A stretch of 48,726 nt of DNA from Psychrobacter ciconiae (GTDB lineage Bacteria; Pseudomonadota; Gammaproteobacteria; Pseudomonadales; Moraxellaceae). Each line of letters begins with the position of its first letter. The stretch's first letter is position 1. This document shows positions 20,138-28,982 of the stretch, in pieces. The DNA lies in contig NZ_CAJGYV010000002.1 in the NCBI RefSeq assembly GCF_904846055.1, positions 1-48,726 of the forward strand, written 5' to 3'. The position numbers were made by a program, and so were the translations under genes. Under the pieces are notes generated by a model. That model saw only the letters and a list, made by a program, of their open reading frames with translations. It was not told the origin of the DNA and searched no databases.

Positions 20138-20446
20138 ATGAAAAGACAAATCTACACTCCTGAGATTAAAGAACGCGCCGTCCGTATGCTGATCGAAGCA
20201 GCAAACGACTATCCCTCCACATGGTCAGCTATTCAAGCCATTGCCCCTAAGATTGGCTGCACGCCTGAAACCCTGCGCTCATGGCACAAGAAGCATATAG
20301 ATCAAACTATCCCTGCATCGGTACAAGCTCAAAGCCAAGCCGAGCGCATCAAGGAGCTTGAACGCGAGAATAAAGAGCTTAAGCAAGCCAATGAGATCAT
20401 AAGGAAAGCAGCCGCTTTTTTCGCCCAGGCGGAGCTCGACCGCTGA
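20138..20446 (+). CDS. IS3-family transposase OrfA (interrupted element)
   Basis: This 102-residue OrfA has a helix-turn-helix (YTPEIKERAVRML, then CTPETLRSWHKKH) and a leucine-zipper-like helix (RIKELERENKELKQANEIIRKAAAFF). It is intact, but its partner orfB is split by Tn7, so no full transposase can be made from this copy. Confidence 0.88.
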   Translation: MKRQIYTPEIKERAVRMLIEAANDYPSTWSAIQAIAPKIGCTPETLRSWHKKHIDQTIPASVQAQSQAERIKELERENKELKQANEIIRKAAAFFAQAELDR

Positions 20447-20533
20447 CTAAGACAATGGTTAGATTTATCGATGAGTATAAATATCAATACGGGATCGAGT
20501 CAATTTGTAGAGTTCTACCGATTGCCCCATCAA
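20447..20533 (+). pseudogene. IS3-family OrfB, 5' fragment before Tn7
   Basis: The frame following OrfA reads LTKTMVRFIDEYKYQYGIES and then ICRVLPIAPS before Tn7 starts. This is the usual N terminus of IS3-family OrfB. The other part lies at 35227-36055. Confidence 0.85.
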
Positions 20534-20680
20534 TGTGGGCGGACAAAATAGTTGGGAACTGGGAGGGGTGGAAATGGAGTTTTTAAGGATTATTTAGGGA
20601 AGAGTGACAAAATAGATGGGAACTGGGTGTAGCGTCGTAAGCTAATACGAAAATTAAAAATGACAAAATAGTTTGGAACT
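20534..20680. promoter_or_regulatory. Tn7 left end with three TnsB sites
   Basis: The motif GACAAAATAGTTGGGAACT occurs at 20542-20560, 20606-20624 (one change) and 20662-20680 (two changes), spaced as in the Tn7 left end. The following stretch 20681-21042 has no gene that I can support. Confidence 0.93.
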
Positions 20681-21042
20681 AGATTTCACTTATCTGGTTA
20701 ACTAATCTAGCTAACCTGCCGCTCAGCTTAGTACGATCCTATATCCAACTGATCATAATCCTTTCATCAGTATCCCAAATTAAATCCCCCTCCTAGACTG
20801 CCTCACCAACACTTTACAGTGATCCCGTATTTCCGGACAGGTGATTGATTTTTTTCGCTTGTACAGGTGTTAAGCCACAGTTATCTTGATGTGGACATTA
20901 TGCATTGTAATAGCCCATTAACATGCGCTAAGAGCATAAATTAATATACAGTAACAAGCATTACGAGGTGCTAATGTTTGGAAAGCAGCCTCTTCCAACT
21001 ACAATAATAAGTTAACTATCCTCCACCCACAAATAATTACAA

Positions 21043-21282
21043 ATGACCCCTTTCCGCTATAACTCCGATCTCACCAGCGGCTCGCTACAAACCCGAGAGT
21101 GTCGCATTATTACTGGCTTGTTACTCCAAGAGCTTGATGAAGCTGCCTGGGATAAAGCCATGTATAAGGAAAATGTGCTTCAGAAACGCACGCAATCTAC
21201 GGTAAGACGTATTTCTTCAGCGCTTAGAAAACGCCTAGAACACCTAAGCTCTGACTTTTGGGCTTTTGCGTTTTTATGTTAG
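21043..21282 (+). pseudogene. BrxA (DUF1819)-like N-terminal fragment
   Basis: The 79-residue frame reads YNSDLTSGSLQTRECRIITG and then AMYKENVLQKRTQSTVRRIS. This resembles the start of BrxA, the first protein of BREX phage-defence loci (about 200 residues). It stops abruptly at FWAFAFLC, and no other BREX gene is present. It is probably a fossil of defence cargo in the Tn7 left arm. The identification rests on pattern memory only. The stretch 21283-21441 to the IS has no gene. Confidence 0.5.
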
Positions 21283-21508
21283 GCATTGTCTGGCAACTGG
21301 AGGAAGTGTAATGACCATGAATGGTCACTGTGATTGACAGTATCTTGCTTAAACTTATCTGAACAATGGTAGAACTGGCTCATATTTATCCCCTCTATGA
21401 TTGTTTATCTTTTTCACCATAAAAAGTATCAGGGGGGTAATCCCCCCGAAAAATAAGAACACTCATAATTAGAGAATAACTGCTAAACTACATCAGCAGG
21501 AGAATCCT

Positions 21509-21775
21509 ATGAAGAAGTCACGCTTTAGCGACAACCAAATCGTCAATATCTTAAAACAAGCTGAGCAAGGTGTTGCTATTACCGATATTTGCCGTGAGCA
21601 CAACATCAGCCCAAGCACCTTTTACAGCTGGCGTTCGAAATATGGCGGCATGGATGCTTCATTAATGGCACGATTAAAAGCGCTTGAAGTAGAAAACGCC
21701 CGTCTTAAAAAGATGTATGCTGATGAATGTCTTAAATCTGACATTCTACAGGACGCCATGACAAAAAAGTGGTAG
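21509..21775 (+). CDS. IS3-family transposase OrfA (Tn7-resident IS)
   Basis: This 88-residue protein has the helix-turn-helix [18 protein letters not shown] and [14 protein letters not shown], and the [15 protein letters not shown] coiled coil, typical of the IS407/IS51 branch of IS3. It overlaps OrfB at an A6G run (21763-21769), where a -1 shift would make the fusion transposase. It is intact. Confidence 0.88.
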   Translation: MKKSRFSDNQIVNILKQAEQGVAITDICREHNISPSTFYSWRSKYGGMDASLMARLKALEVENARLKKMYADECLKSDILQDAMTKKW

Positions 21776-22596
21776 CGCCCCAAAGGCGCCGCGCTTTAGC
21801 GTGTCATTACATTGAAGATCGCGGTATTAGCATTCGCCGTGCTTGCCTGATCTTTAATATCAGCGTGACCTGCTACTATCACAACTCAGTAGCAACGGAT
21901 GAGAATCAGCAAATCGCAGACTTACTGATCAAACTGACGGCTGAGAATAAGAACTGGGGCTTTGGTTTATGCTTTTTAACCCTTCGCAATGTCATGGGAC
22001 TGCCGTACAATCATAAGCGGGTGTATCGCATTTACTGTGAGCTTGAATTAAACCTTCGGATCAAACCCAAGCGGCGAATCAAACGGGCTAAACCTGGCGT
22101 TTTGATGGTTCCTGAAGGTGTTAATCAAAGCTGGAGCATGGATTTTATGCATGATGCCTTAACGGACGGCCGCGGCTTTAGATTGTTTAACGTCATTGAT
22201 GACTATAACCGTGAAGCCTTAACGATTGAGGTGGACTTTTCCTTGCCTACAGCTCGGGTAATTCGCAGTCTCAATCAATTAATTGAATGCCGGGGCAAGC
22301 CTGTACAAATTAGGTGTGATAACGGTCCTGAATATATCAGTCATGCGCTTAAAGACTGGGCGAAGCAGCAAGATATATTCTTAAGCTATATTGAACCTGG
22401 CAAGCCGCAGCAAAATGCTTATGTTGAGCGCTATAATAAAACGGTACGTTATGACTGGCTGAACCAAGAGCTGTTTACCAGCTTAGATGAAGTCCGTCAG
22501 CAAGCAGAAGATTGGCTATATCACTACAATAACGAGCGCCCAAACATGGGCAATGGCGGATTTACGCCGATACAAAAACTAAATCAGGCAGCTTAA
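21769..22596 (+). CDS. IS3-family transposase OrfB (Tn7-resident IS)
   Basis: This 275-residue integrase-type catalytic protein shows [11 protein letters not shown] (first D), [11 protein letters not shown] (second D) and [14 protein letters not shown] (E), then [12 protein letters not shown]. Expression is expected through frameshifting from OrfA, although a GTG at 21769 could also serve. It looks complete. Confidence 0.88.
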   Translation: MVAPQRRRALACHYIEDRGISIRRACLIFNISVTCYYHNSVATDENQQIADLLIKLTAENKNWGFGLCFLTLRNVMGLPYNHKRVYRIYCELELNLRIKPKRRIKRAKPGVLMVPEGVNQSWSMDFMHDALTDGRGFRLFNVIDDYNREALTIEVDFSLPTARVIRSLNQLIECRGKPVQIRCDNGPEYISHALKDWAKQQDIFLSYIEPGKPQQNAYVERYNKTVRYDWLNQELFTSLDEVRQQAEDWLYHYNNERPNMGNGGFTPIQKLNQAA

Positions 22597-22672
22597 TTCT
22601 ATTTATTAAGTGTCTTAGGTTTGGGAGGATTACCGGGGCTACTCAGGGCTACATAAAGATATTTATCTACTT

Positions 22673-23650
22673 TTACTGATTGATAAGTAGCATCAGTCCA
22701 TCCGCAGGACTGGTGGTGCCGGCAAAATGCTGACCCAACACATGCGTATAGATTTGCGTGGTCTTAACATCGTTATGCCCTAAGAGTTCTTGCACAGTGC
22801 GAATATCACGCCCCGCTTGTAATAGATGCGTAGCAAACGAGTGACGAAATGTATGACAAGTGACACGCTTGCTAACGATGCCTGCTTTTTGTACGGCTGC
22901 CTTCAATGCCTTTCGCGCAACGGAGTCATGCAGATGATGGCGGCATAATTTGCCGTTATACGGGTGGTTGCAGAGCGTGCTGGAGGGAAAGACAAACATC
23001 CACGCCGCTTGTCGATAAGCAGAAGGGTATTTGTGATCTAAAGCAAAAGGCAGCGATGGCCCTACGCCTTGTAAGTTGTCGTCTTGCTGAATAAGCCGCG
23101 CTTGCTCAATGAGTTATTTTATTGCTGGGATTAGGCGCGTGGGCAGTAGGCTGTTTCTGCTTTTCCCACCCTTACCGTCATGCACAGTGATGCAGCCATT
23201 ATCAAAATCAAAATCTTTAACCCGCAAACGCAAGCATTCATTAATGCGCAAACCTGCACCATACAGCAGCGTAAAAATAACTTGGTTGCGAGTATCCATA
23301 ACCTGCAAAATGCGTTGCACTTCATTTGCAGAGATAACAGAGGGTAGCCGTCTAGGCTTGCTTGCAGGGATATAATCAATATCGCCCAACGGCTGTTGTA
23401 AAAACCTGTTGTACAAAAAAGCTAGGGCATTTAAAGCGATTTTCTGCGTGTTTATGGCTACATGTCTGCTGTTTGCTAAGCTGGATAAAAACAGCCTGAC
23501 CTCTTCACTGCCCATGGTCTGAGGATGACGTTTTTTGTGAAACAGAATAAAACGCTTAATCCAGTGCAGGTAAGTTTTTTCAGTTTTCAGCGCATAACCT
23601 TTTTGTCGCATATCCGTGCGTATAGAATTTAAAAATGGACTGTTAGACAT
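22673..23650 (-). pseudogene. intI2: Class 2 integron integrase IntI2 with internal stop
   Basis: This tyrosine recombinase of about 325 codons is interrupted by TAA at codon 179 (23114-23116), right after LIPAIK. That is the well-known Tn7 defect. Both halves are otherwise intact: the N-terminal half holds YGAGLRINECLRLR with the first catalytic arginine, and the C-terminal half holds [12 protein letters not shown] and the tyrosine in TQIYTHVLG. Without readthrough the enzyme is inactive, so the cassette array is effectively frozen unless integrase is supplied in trans. It is divergent from the cassette array. Confidence 0.95.
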
Positions 23651-23967
23651 AAAACGCTCCTTGTCTTGCAACTGTCTGCCTATACAGCCTATTCTAGCTG
23701 GGATTTAAAAAAGTGCCTGTTTTTTACGCCTAGAGATGCTTGTTTACCGGTAGAGTTTTAATTTAATGCTAAATAAATTAAAATGTTATGAGTTCTTTGG
23801 GTGAGATAATGTGCATCGTGCAAGCAGGATAGACGGCATGCACGATTTGTAATAACAGAGTGTCTTGTATTTTTAAAGAAAGTCTATTTAATACAAGTGA
23901 TTATATTAATTAACGGTAAGCATCAGCGGGTGACAAAACGAGCATGCTTACTAATAAAATGTTAGGC
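23651..23967 (+). other. attI2 region and cassette promoter area
   Basis: This 317-bp gene-free stretch lies between intI2 and the first cassette. It ends in the core CTAATAAAATGTTAGGC (23951-23967), where sat2 begins directly. In canonical Tn7, dfrA1 occupies this place. AT-rich repeats around 23755-23790 probably contain integrase-binding sites and the Pc promoter, but I cannot define them. Confidence 0.75.
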
Positions 23968-23972
23968 GTCAT

Positions 23973-24497
23973 ATGAAGATTTCGGTGATCCCTGAGCAGG
24001 TGGCGGAAACATTGGATGCTGAGAACCATTTCATTGTTCGTGAAGTGTTCGATGTGCACCTATCCGACCAAGGCTTTGAACTATCTACCAGAAGTGTGAG
24101 CCCCTACCGGAAGGATTACATCTCGGATGATGACTCTGATGAAGACTCTGCTTGCTATGGCGCATTCATCGACCAAGAGCTTGTCGGGAAGATTGAACTC
24201 AACTCAACATGGAACGATCTAGCCTCTATCGAACACATTGTTGTGTCGCACACGCACCGAGGCAAAGGAGTCGCGCACAGTCTCATCGAATTTGCGAAAA
24301 AGTGGGCACTAAGCAGACAGCTCCTTGGCATACGATTAGAGACACAAACGAACAATGTACCTGCCTGCAATTTGTACGCAAAATGTGGCTTTACTCTCGG
24401 CGGCATTGACCTGTTCACGTATAAAACTAGACCTCAAGTCTCGAACGAAACAGCGATGTACTGGTACTGGTTCTCGGGAGCACAGGATGACGCCTAA
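23973..24497 (+). CDS. sat2: Streptothricin acetyltransferase Sat2 (first cassette)
   Basis: This 174-residue GNAT acetyltransferase acetylates streptothricin. The acetyl-CoA loop is visible in HTHRGKGVAHSLIEFAKKWA, followed by the NNVPACNLYAKCGFTLGG segment of the family. The length and sequence match Sat2 from class 2 integrons. The cassette is the first after attI2 and ends in an attC at 24492-24551 that overlaps the stop codon. Confidence 0.93.
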   Translation: MKISVIPEQVAETLDAENHFIVREVFDVHLSDQGFELSTRSVSPYRKDYISDDDSDEDSACYGAFIDQELVGKIELNSTWNDLASIEHIVVSHTHRGKGVAHSLIEFAKKWALSRQLLGIRLETQTNNVPACNLYAKCGFTLGGIDLFTYKTRPQVSNETAMYWYWFSGAQDDA

Positions 24498-24551
24498 CAA
24501 TTCATTCAAGCCGACACCGCTTCGCGGCGCGGCTTAATTCAGGAGTTAAAC
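24492..24551 (+). other. attC site of the sat2 cassette
   Basis: This 60-bp cassette recombination site runs from GCCTAAC to GTTAAAC with an internal imperfect palindrome (AAGCCG ... CGGCTT) around CGCTTCGCGGCG. It is nearly the same as the aadA1 attC. Confidence 0.85.
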
Positions 24552-24554
24552 ATC

Positions 24555-25343
24555 ATGAGGGAAGCGGTGATCGCCGAAGTATCGACTCAACTATCAGAGG
24601 TAGTTGGCGTCATCGAGCGCCATCTCGAACCGACGTTGCTGGCCGTACATTTGTACGGCTCCGCAGTGGATGGCGGCCTGAAGCCACACAGTGATATTGA
24701 TTTGCTGGTTACGGTGACCGTAAGGCTTGATGAAACAACGCGGCGAGCTTTGATCAACGACCTTTTGGAAACTTCGGCTTCCCCTGGAGAGAGCGAGATT
24801 CTCCGCGCTGTAGAAGTCACCATTGTTGTGCACGACGACATCATTCCGTGGCGTTATCCAGCTAAGCGCGAACTGCAATTTGGAGAATGGCAGCGCAATG
24901 ACATTCTTGCAGGTATCTTCGAGCCAGCCACGATCGACATTGATCTGGCTATCTTGCTGACAAAAGCAAGAGAACATAGCGTTGCCTTGGTAGGTCCAGC
25001 GGCGGAGGAACTCTTTGATCCGGTTCCTGAACAGGATCTATTTGAGGCGCTAAATGAAACCTTAACGCTATGGAACTCGCCGCCCGACTGGGCTGGCGAT
25101 GAGCGAAATGTAGTGCTTACGTTGTCCCGCATTTGGTACAGCGCAGTAACCGGCAAAATCGCGCCGAAGGATGTCGCTGCCGACTGGGCAATGGAGCGCC
25201 TGCCGGCCCAGTATCAGCCCGTCATACTTGAAGCTAGGCAGGCTTATCTTGGACAAGAAGATCGCTTGGCCTCGCGCGCAGATCAGTTGGAAGAATTTGT
25301 TCACTACGTGAAAGGCGAGATCACCAAGGTAGTCGGCAAATAA
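24555..25343 (+). CDS. aadA1: Aminoglycoside nucleotidyltransferase AadA1
   Basis: This 262-residue ANT(3'')-Ia adenylates streptomycin and spectinomycin. The nucleotidyltransferase motif is LYGSAVDGGLKPHSDIDLLV (GS and DxD), and the C-terminal helical domain is complete (MERLPAQYQPVILEARQAYL). Visibly more G+C-rich than the plasmid backbone. It is the second cassette and ends with its attC at 25345-25404. Confidence 0.95.
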   Translation: MREAVIAEVSTQLSEVVGVIERHLEPTLLAVHLYGSAVDGGLKPHSDIDLLVTVTVRLDETTRRALINDLLETSASPGESEILRAVEVTIVVHDDIIPWRYPAKRELQFGEWQRNDILAGIFEPATIDIDLAILLTKAREHSVALVGPAAEELFDPVPEQDLFEALNETLTLWNSPPDWAGDERNVVLTLSRIWYSAVTGKIAPKDVAADWAMERLPAQYQPVILEARQAYLGQEDRLASRADQLEEFVHYVKGEITKVVGK

Positions 25344-25344
25344 T

Positions 25345-25404
25345 GTCTAACAATTCGTTCAAGCCGACGCCGCTTCGCGGCGCGGCTTAACTCAAGCGTT
25401 AGAG
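25345..25404 (+). other. attC site of the aadA1 cassette
   Basis: This 60-bp site runs from GTCTAAC to GTTAGAG with the conserved inverted core around CCGCTTCGCGGCG. It differs from the sat2 attC at only a few positions. Confidence 0.85.
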
Positions 25405-25418
25405 AGCTGGGGAAGACT

Positions 25419-25916
25419 ATGCGCGATCTGTTGAAGGTGGTTCTAAGCCTCGTACTTGCGATGGCATCGGGGCAGGCACTTGCTGACCTGCCAATTGTTT
25501 TAGTGGATGAAGCTCGTCTTCCCTATGACTACTCCCCATCCAACTACGACATTTCTCCAAGCAACTACGACAACTCCATAAGCAATTACGACAATAGTCC
25601 ATCAAATTACGACAACTCTGAGAGCAACTACGATAATAGTTCATCCAATTACGACAATAGTCGCAACGGAAATCGTAGGCTTATATATAGCGCAAATGGG
25701 TCTCGCACTTTCGCCGGCTACTACGTCATTGCCAACAATGGGACAACGAACTTCTTTTCCACATCTGGCAAAAGGATGTTCTACACCCCAAAAGGGGGGC
25801 GCGGCGTCTATGGCGGCAAAGATGGGAGCTTCTGCGGGGCATTGGTCGTCATAAATGGCCAATTTTCGCTTGCCCTGACAGATAACGGCCTGAAGATCAT
25901 GTATCTAAGCAACTAG
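25419..25916 (+). CDS. ybeA: Tn7 orfX/YbeA: secreted repeat protein
   Basis: The 165-residue protein has a Sec signal peptide (LLKVVLSLVLAMASGQALA, cleavage near residue 22). About seven tandem 7-residue repeats of type SNYDNSx follow at residues 35-80, then a beta-rich C-terminal domain (GSRTFAGYYVIANNGTTNFF). It is likely exported to the periplasm or beyond; the function is unknown. It follows the aadA1 attC and has no attC of its own. Instead, a copy of the attI2-type core follows it at 25925-25941. Confidence 0.8.
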   Translation: MRDLLKVVLSLVLAMASGQALADLPIVLVDEARLPYDYSPSNYDISPSNYDNSISNYDNSPSNYDNSESNYDNSSSNYDNSRNGNRRLIYSANGSRTFAGYYVIANNGTTNFFSTSGKRMFYTPKGGRGVYGGKDGSFCGALVVINGQFSLALTDNGLKIMYLSN

Positions 25917-25924
25917 CCTGCTCT

Positions 25925-25941
25925 CTAATAAAATGTTAGGC
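25925..25941 (+). repeat. Second copy of the attI2-type core
   Basis: CTAATAAAATGTTAGGC is an exact 17-bp repeat of the core at 23951-23967. The sat2-aadA1-ybeA array therefore sits between two identical core sequences. Confidence 0.85.
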
Positions 25942-25976
25942 CTCAACATCTAGTCGCAAGCTGAGGGGAACCACTA

Positions 25977-26348
25977 GTGTCATACGAACCTCCAAGAGAC
26001 GGTTACACAAACGGGTACATTGTTGATGTCATGTATGACAATCGCCCAAGTAAGTATCCAGCTGTGTTCAGAACGTACGTCCGAATTCCAGACTATGTCG
26101 AACTAGATAACGCGGAGGAGCTGGCCGACGCAATCATTCGAGAGGTTGAGTTAAAGGAGGCATGGCTCACAAGGGTCTTGGGGAACTCAGCCGATCCTGA
26201 CGCTTCTGTGGGCAAGTGGGACCGGCGCCTAGCGCAGTGCGGTGGTATTGATGAGATGTCAAGTGGGGTGCAGGCAACATACTTCAGTCCAAACGGTCAG
26301 CTGGTCGGCTTAGTGGCATACATTGATGCCGAATGGATGGATGAATAG
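25977..26348 (+). CDS. ybfA: Tn7 YbfA, hypothetical protein
   Basis: The 123-residue acidic soluble protein starts at GTG (coding MSYEPPRDGYTNGY). No known domain is recognised. It is a standard passenger of the Tn7 region between the cassettes and tnsE. Spacing to the next gene is 32 bp in the same direction. It has no membrane segment or signal. Confidence 0.7.
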   Translation: MSYEPPRDGYTNGYIVDVMYDNRPSKYPAVFRTYVRIPDYVELDNAEELADAIIREVELKEAWLTRVLGNSADPDASVGKWDRRLAQCGGIDEMSSGVQATYFSPNGQLVGLVAYIDAEWMDE

Positions 26349-26380
26349 CTCTGACGTTACGATTCAGGTGAGACAACCAG

Positions 26381-26704
26381 ATGGGCATTGCGTACAAGCT
26401 CAGTTGCCACCGATGTGGCTACGAGTCTGATCTTCTTTACCTAGGCCAAGGTATGGCGATGCTTCCTGAGCAAATAGTCGGAACGTGCACATGCTGCGAC
26501 AATCTAACGACGATTTCTATAAATGAAAGCTACGGAGTATGCTCACTTTGTGGGGCTAAGGATCGTGTGATATTTACAAGCTATCAGCATGAGGCAAGGC
26601 CAAGAAATCCCTGCTATCTAGAGAGAAGTTTCAAATATCAATGCCCAAGATGCCATGCCTTCAGTATGGAGCCTCCGGATCTACCGGAGATGCTTTGGGA
26701 CTAA
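26381..26704 (+). CDS. ybfB: Tn7 YbfB, zinc-ribbon hypothetical protein
   Basis: The 107-residue protein has four CxxC-type pairs (CHRCGYES, CTCCDN, CSLCGAKD, CPRCHAF), suggesting two zinc ribbons. The function is unknown. It is a standard Tn7 passenger that follows ybfA on the same strand. Confidence 0.7.
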   Translation: MGIAYKLSCHRCGYESDLLYLGQGMAMLPEQIVGTCTCCDNLTTISINESYGVCSLCGAKDRVIFTSYQHEARPRNPCYLERSFKYQCPRCHAFSMEPPDLPEMLWD

Positions 26705-26757
26705 TGCTCCGCTTTGCCTCGGGTATCCGTTCGACCTATGTTTAAGAGGAAACGCAC

Positions 26758-27135
26758 GTGTCTGCCGCCAAAGCTCTTGCCTATGCACTTTGTGACAAGT
26801 TGGAAAGCAAAAAAGTTGATGAAGTCGTACGAAATCTTGTTTCTAGCGGCTGGAATATTAGGGAAGTGGCCTGGGAAGCTTCGTCCTTTGATCATGAAAT
26901 GCCCTACTTTGACACGGGGCGGGACTTCGATATTGGATTTCCTGACACGCTGTCATCCAAGATTGAGTTTTTGACCGCGAATGGATCAATCGTCCAAGCA
27001 CGTGCTCGCCTGCACTTCAAGCAGGCTCTAATTTTTGCCAAGGCGTCCAAACATGTCGCCGCGCTCAAGAACTCATTGGATTACTACTATGGATCGTCTG
27101 TAATCCCCCCTCAAAACCACGGAGGCTATTTGTAG
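26758..27135 (+). CDS. ybgA: Tn7 YbgA, hypothetical protein
   Basis: The 125-residue protein starts at GTG behind GAGGAAACGCACGTG. It is mainly helical (KALAYALCDKLESKKVDEVV) with no recognised domain. It is a standard Tn7 passenger, last in the row before a transposase fragment. Confidence 0.65.
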   Translation: MSAAKALAYALCDKLESKKVDEVVRNLVSSGWNIREVAWEASSFDHEMPYFDTGRDFDIGFPDTLSSKIEFLTANGSIVQARARLHFKQALIFAKASKHVAALKNSLDYYYGSSVIPPQNHGGYL

Positions 27136-27160
27136 AAAATTCCATTAATATGAACTCAAG

Positions 27161-27310
27161 GTGTTCCCTACGGACGAATCAGCGATGAAGGTGGTGTACC
27201 TGGCTATCCAGGCGGCGACCAAGAAATGGACGATGCCGATCCGCAACTGGAAGCCGGCCATGAACCGTTTTATGATCGAATTTGGTGACCGTTTAAATGG
27301 CCACCTTTAA
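27161..27310 (+). pseudogene. IS256-family transposase C-terminal fragment
   Basis: An open frame of 49 codons reads VFPTDESAMKVVYLAIQAA and then TMPIRNWKPAMNRFMIEFGD. This is the C terminus of an IS256-family transposase. It is related to, but clearly different from, the element at 36244-37580 (there KVFPSDQAAFKVVYLATQQA). It is a known fossil in Tn7, just before the tnsE 3' end. Confidence 0.8.
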
Positions 27311-27365
27311 CTGACCGGCAAAAGCACTTACACAAAAGGGTTTACAGGCTCTTTCAGTCATTCCT

Positions 27366-28982
27366 TTAATGCGTAAATTGCTCTCTAACCACTCTCTCAG
27401 CCCACCCTTCCATATCCTCTCTCGATACTTGCAGCTCCCCCAACCCCTTTGGATGATTCACCCCTCTATGCCCGTCTTGTCCATATAATTGATCAAACAA
27501 ACTATTTGGCCAATTCAATGAGCTCTTCACCACTCCACGCCGTATCTTTTCAAAATCATTCCGCCATGTTTCGCTATCAACGCCACTCAACACTTTGGTA
27601 GAAAGCATTTTCACCCCATCCGATGCATCCACCTCTAGCAATACAAATTCACTGCCATTACGTTGCACCCCAACGGCTTTAATCACTCTTGGTGAGCCAT
27701 CTTTACACAGATGTAATCGGCTACGCCCAACTTTTGGCAAAACCAAGGTTTCTTCAAAAAGCACCCGACATGCAAATTTAGTTTTTAGAATTGAAAGTAG
27801 CTCATCAAAAGCAGCAAATCGATTAGCAAAAATAGAGTTGTAATTGGTTGCATCCTGCTTCCCACCCACATCTGCCGCTGCTAGGACACCACCTAAGTGT
27901 GGCTCATCAGTACTAACCAAATTACTATTTTCACTTGTTGTTGCTTCTTCTTTTTCTAAAATAGTTTGGCTACTTTTTCTTGCCCTGCGAGATTTTTCAA
28001 TTCGACTAGGTCTACTAAAACTTATCCATGTCGGCTCAGCCTCTATGACTCGTGTGTCTGTGTCTATATTGGCTGTTTCCTCATCGTCCAACTGTAGATG
28101 CTCATCATCAACAACTGACTCTGTTGAAACCGCTATGTGCTGCGTACTACCATCACCTGCCTCCTTTTCCTGAAAAGAGGCATGGCTAATAGCTGTTGTG
28201 CTAGGAAGCATAGCGTTGATTTCTAAACCTACTATTTCCTCAACTAAATAATCCTTATCCTCGTTAGAAGAACGTCCTTTTACATGTAATTTCCAACCCT
28301 GCATGGGCGGAGGGTCAAAGCTAAAGCACCAGCTTTCAACGCCGTTCTTAATTTCTCTATTTTGTTGATAGTGCCTAAAAATACTTTCATACGAATCCAT
28401 AACATCTTGATCCGAAAACAACCAAACCAAAAGCTGCACTACGGCCGACTGCTCTAACGCCCCTTTAGGAAACGATGAACTGGGTAAGATCCTTATCTCT
28501 AAATGATCTCGCTCAACCTCATACTGAACGTCGAACTCTTGCTGTAAAGCGGTACTGCTCAAACAGCTTCGACAGAAATAGGAGTTAATTAAAAATAATG
28601 ACCGAGCTAGCTCTAACTGTGGGATGTGATAACGAGTCTTGCTATATGGTGTTTCAGCTTCGTAAATAAATGAACTCTGCGCTCCATCCTTGTTGCGTAC
28701 GGAAGCAAAGGACGAGAGATTAGGAAAATCGATTATTTTGGCTCGTTGAAGATCCGATGCTTCAAACTCAATCACACGATCCGCCTTATTTATTTGCTTT
28801 GTTGTACTGTTAACCACCTTAGCTCGACTTAATAAAGGCAAATGAGTAAATCGAGTCCATTTCCGTTCTTGCATTGGATTAAACCAAACAAAAATACGCC
28901 ACTCCTTATGACCCGAGTTACGGAATAAATGACCAATATGTACAACCTGCACATTGTCATTAAATGTAGCTAGCCTAACCAC
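27366..28982 (-). CDS. tnsE: Tn7 target selector TnsE
   Basis: At 538 residues this is the canonical size, beginning MVRLATFNDNVQVVHIGHLF as in Tn7. TnsE directs insertion into conjugating plasmids and replicating DNA through contacts with the sliding clamp and 3'-recessed ends. The C-terminal DNA-binding half (about residues 340-538) is complete. It directly follows tnsD (stop and start adjacent). The location of this Tn7 in a mobilizable plasmid fits TnsE targeting. Confidence 0.97.
   Translation of the reverse strand: MVRLATFNDNVQVVHIGHLFRNSGHKEWRIFVWFNPMQERKWTRFTHLPLLSRAKVVNSTTKQINKADRVIEFEASDLQRAKIIDFPNLSSFASVRNKDGAQSSFIYEAETPYSKTRYHIPQLELARSLFLINSYFCRSCLSSTALQQEFDVQYEVERDHLEIRILPSSSFPKGALEQSAVVQLLVWLFSDQDVMDSYESIFRHYQQNREIKNGVESWCFSFDPPPMQGWKLHVKGRSSNEDKDYLVEEIVGLEINAMLPSTTAISHASFQEKEAGDGSTQHIAVSTESVVDDEHLQLDDEETANIDTDTRVIEAEPTWISFSRPSRIEKSRRARKSSQTILEKEEATTSENSNLVSTDEPHLGGVLAAADVGGKQDATNYNSIFANRFAAFDELLSILKTKFACRVLFEETLVLPKVGRSRLHLCKDGSPRVIKAVGVQRNGSEFVLLEVDASDGVKMLSTKVLSGVDSETWRNDFEKIRRGVVKSSLNWPNSLFDQLYGQDGHRGVNHPKGLGELQVSREDMEGWAERVVREQFTH

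Larger units (their letters stand above)
21442..22628 (+). mobile_element. IS3-family (IS407-like) element inside the Tn7 left arm
   Basis: The element is about 1.19 kb with approximate inverted ends (CCCCCCGAAAAATAAGAACACT on the left partly mirrored by AAGTGTCTTAGGTTTGGGAG on the right). It holds overlapping orfA and orfB. The exact ends and target duplication are uncertain; bases TAAT and ATTA flank it. It is not part of canonical Tn7, judging from total length. Confidence 0.75.

Noticed and set aside
20681..21042. Possible gene next to the Tn7 left end
   Set aside because: Frames are short and interrupted; nothing resembles a protein.
22906..23375. Plus-strand ORFs over intI2
   Set aside because: They are shadows of the integrase pseudogene, whose minus-strand frame carries all the catalytic motifs.
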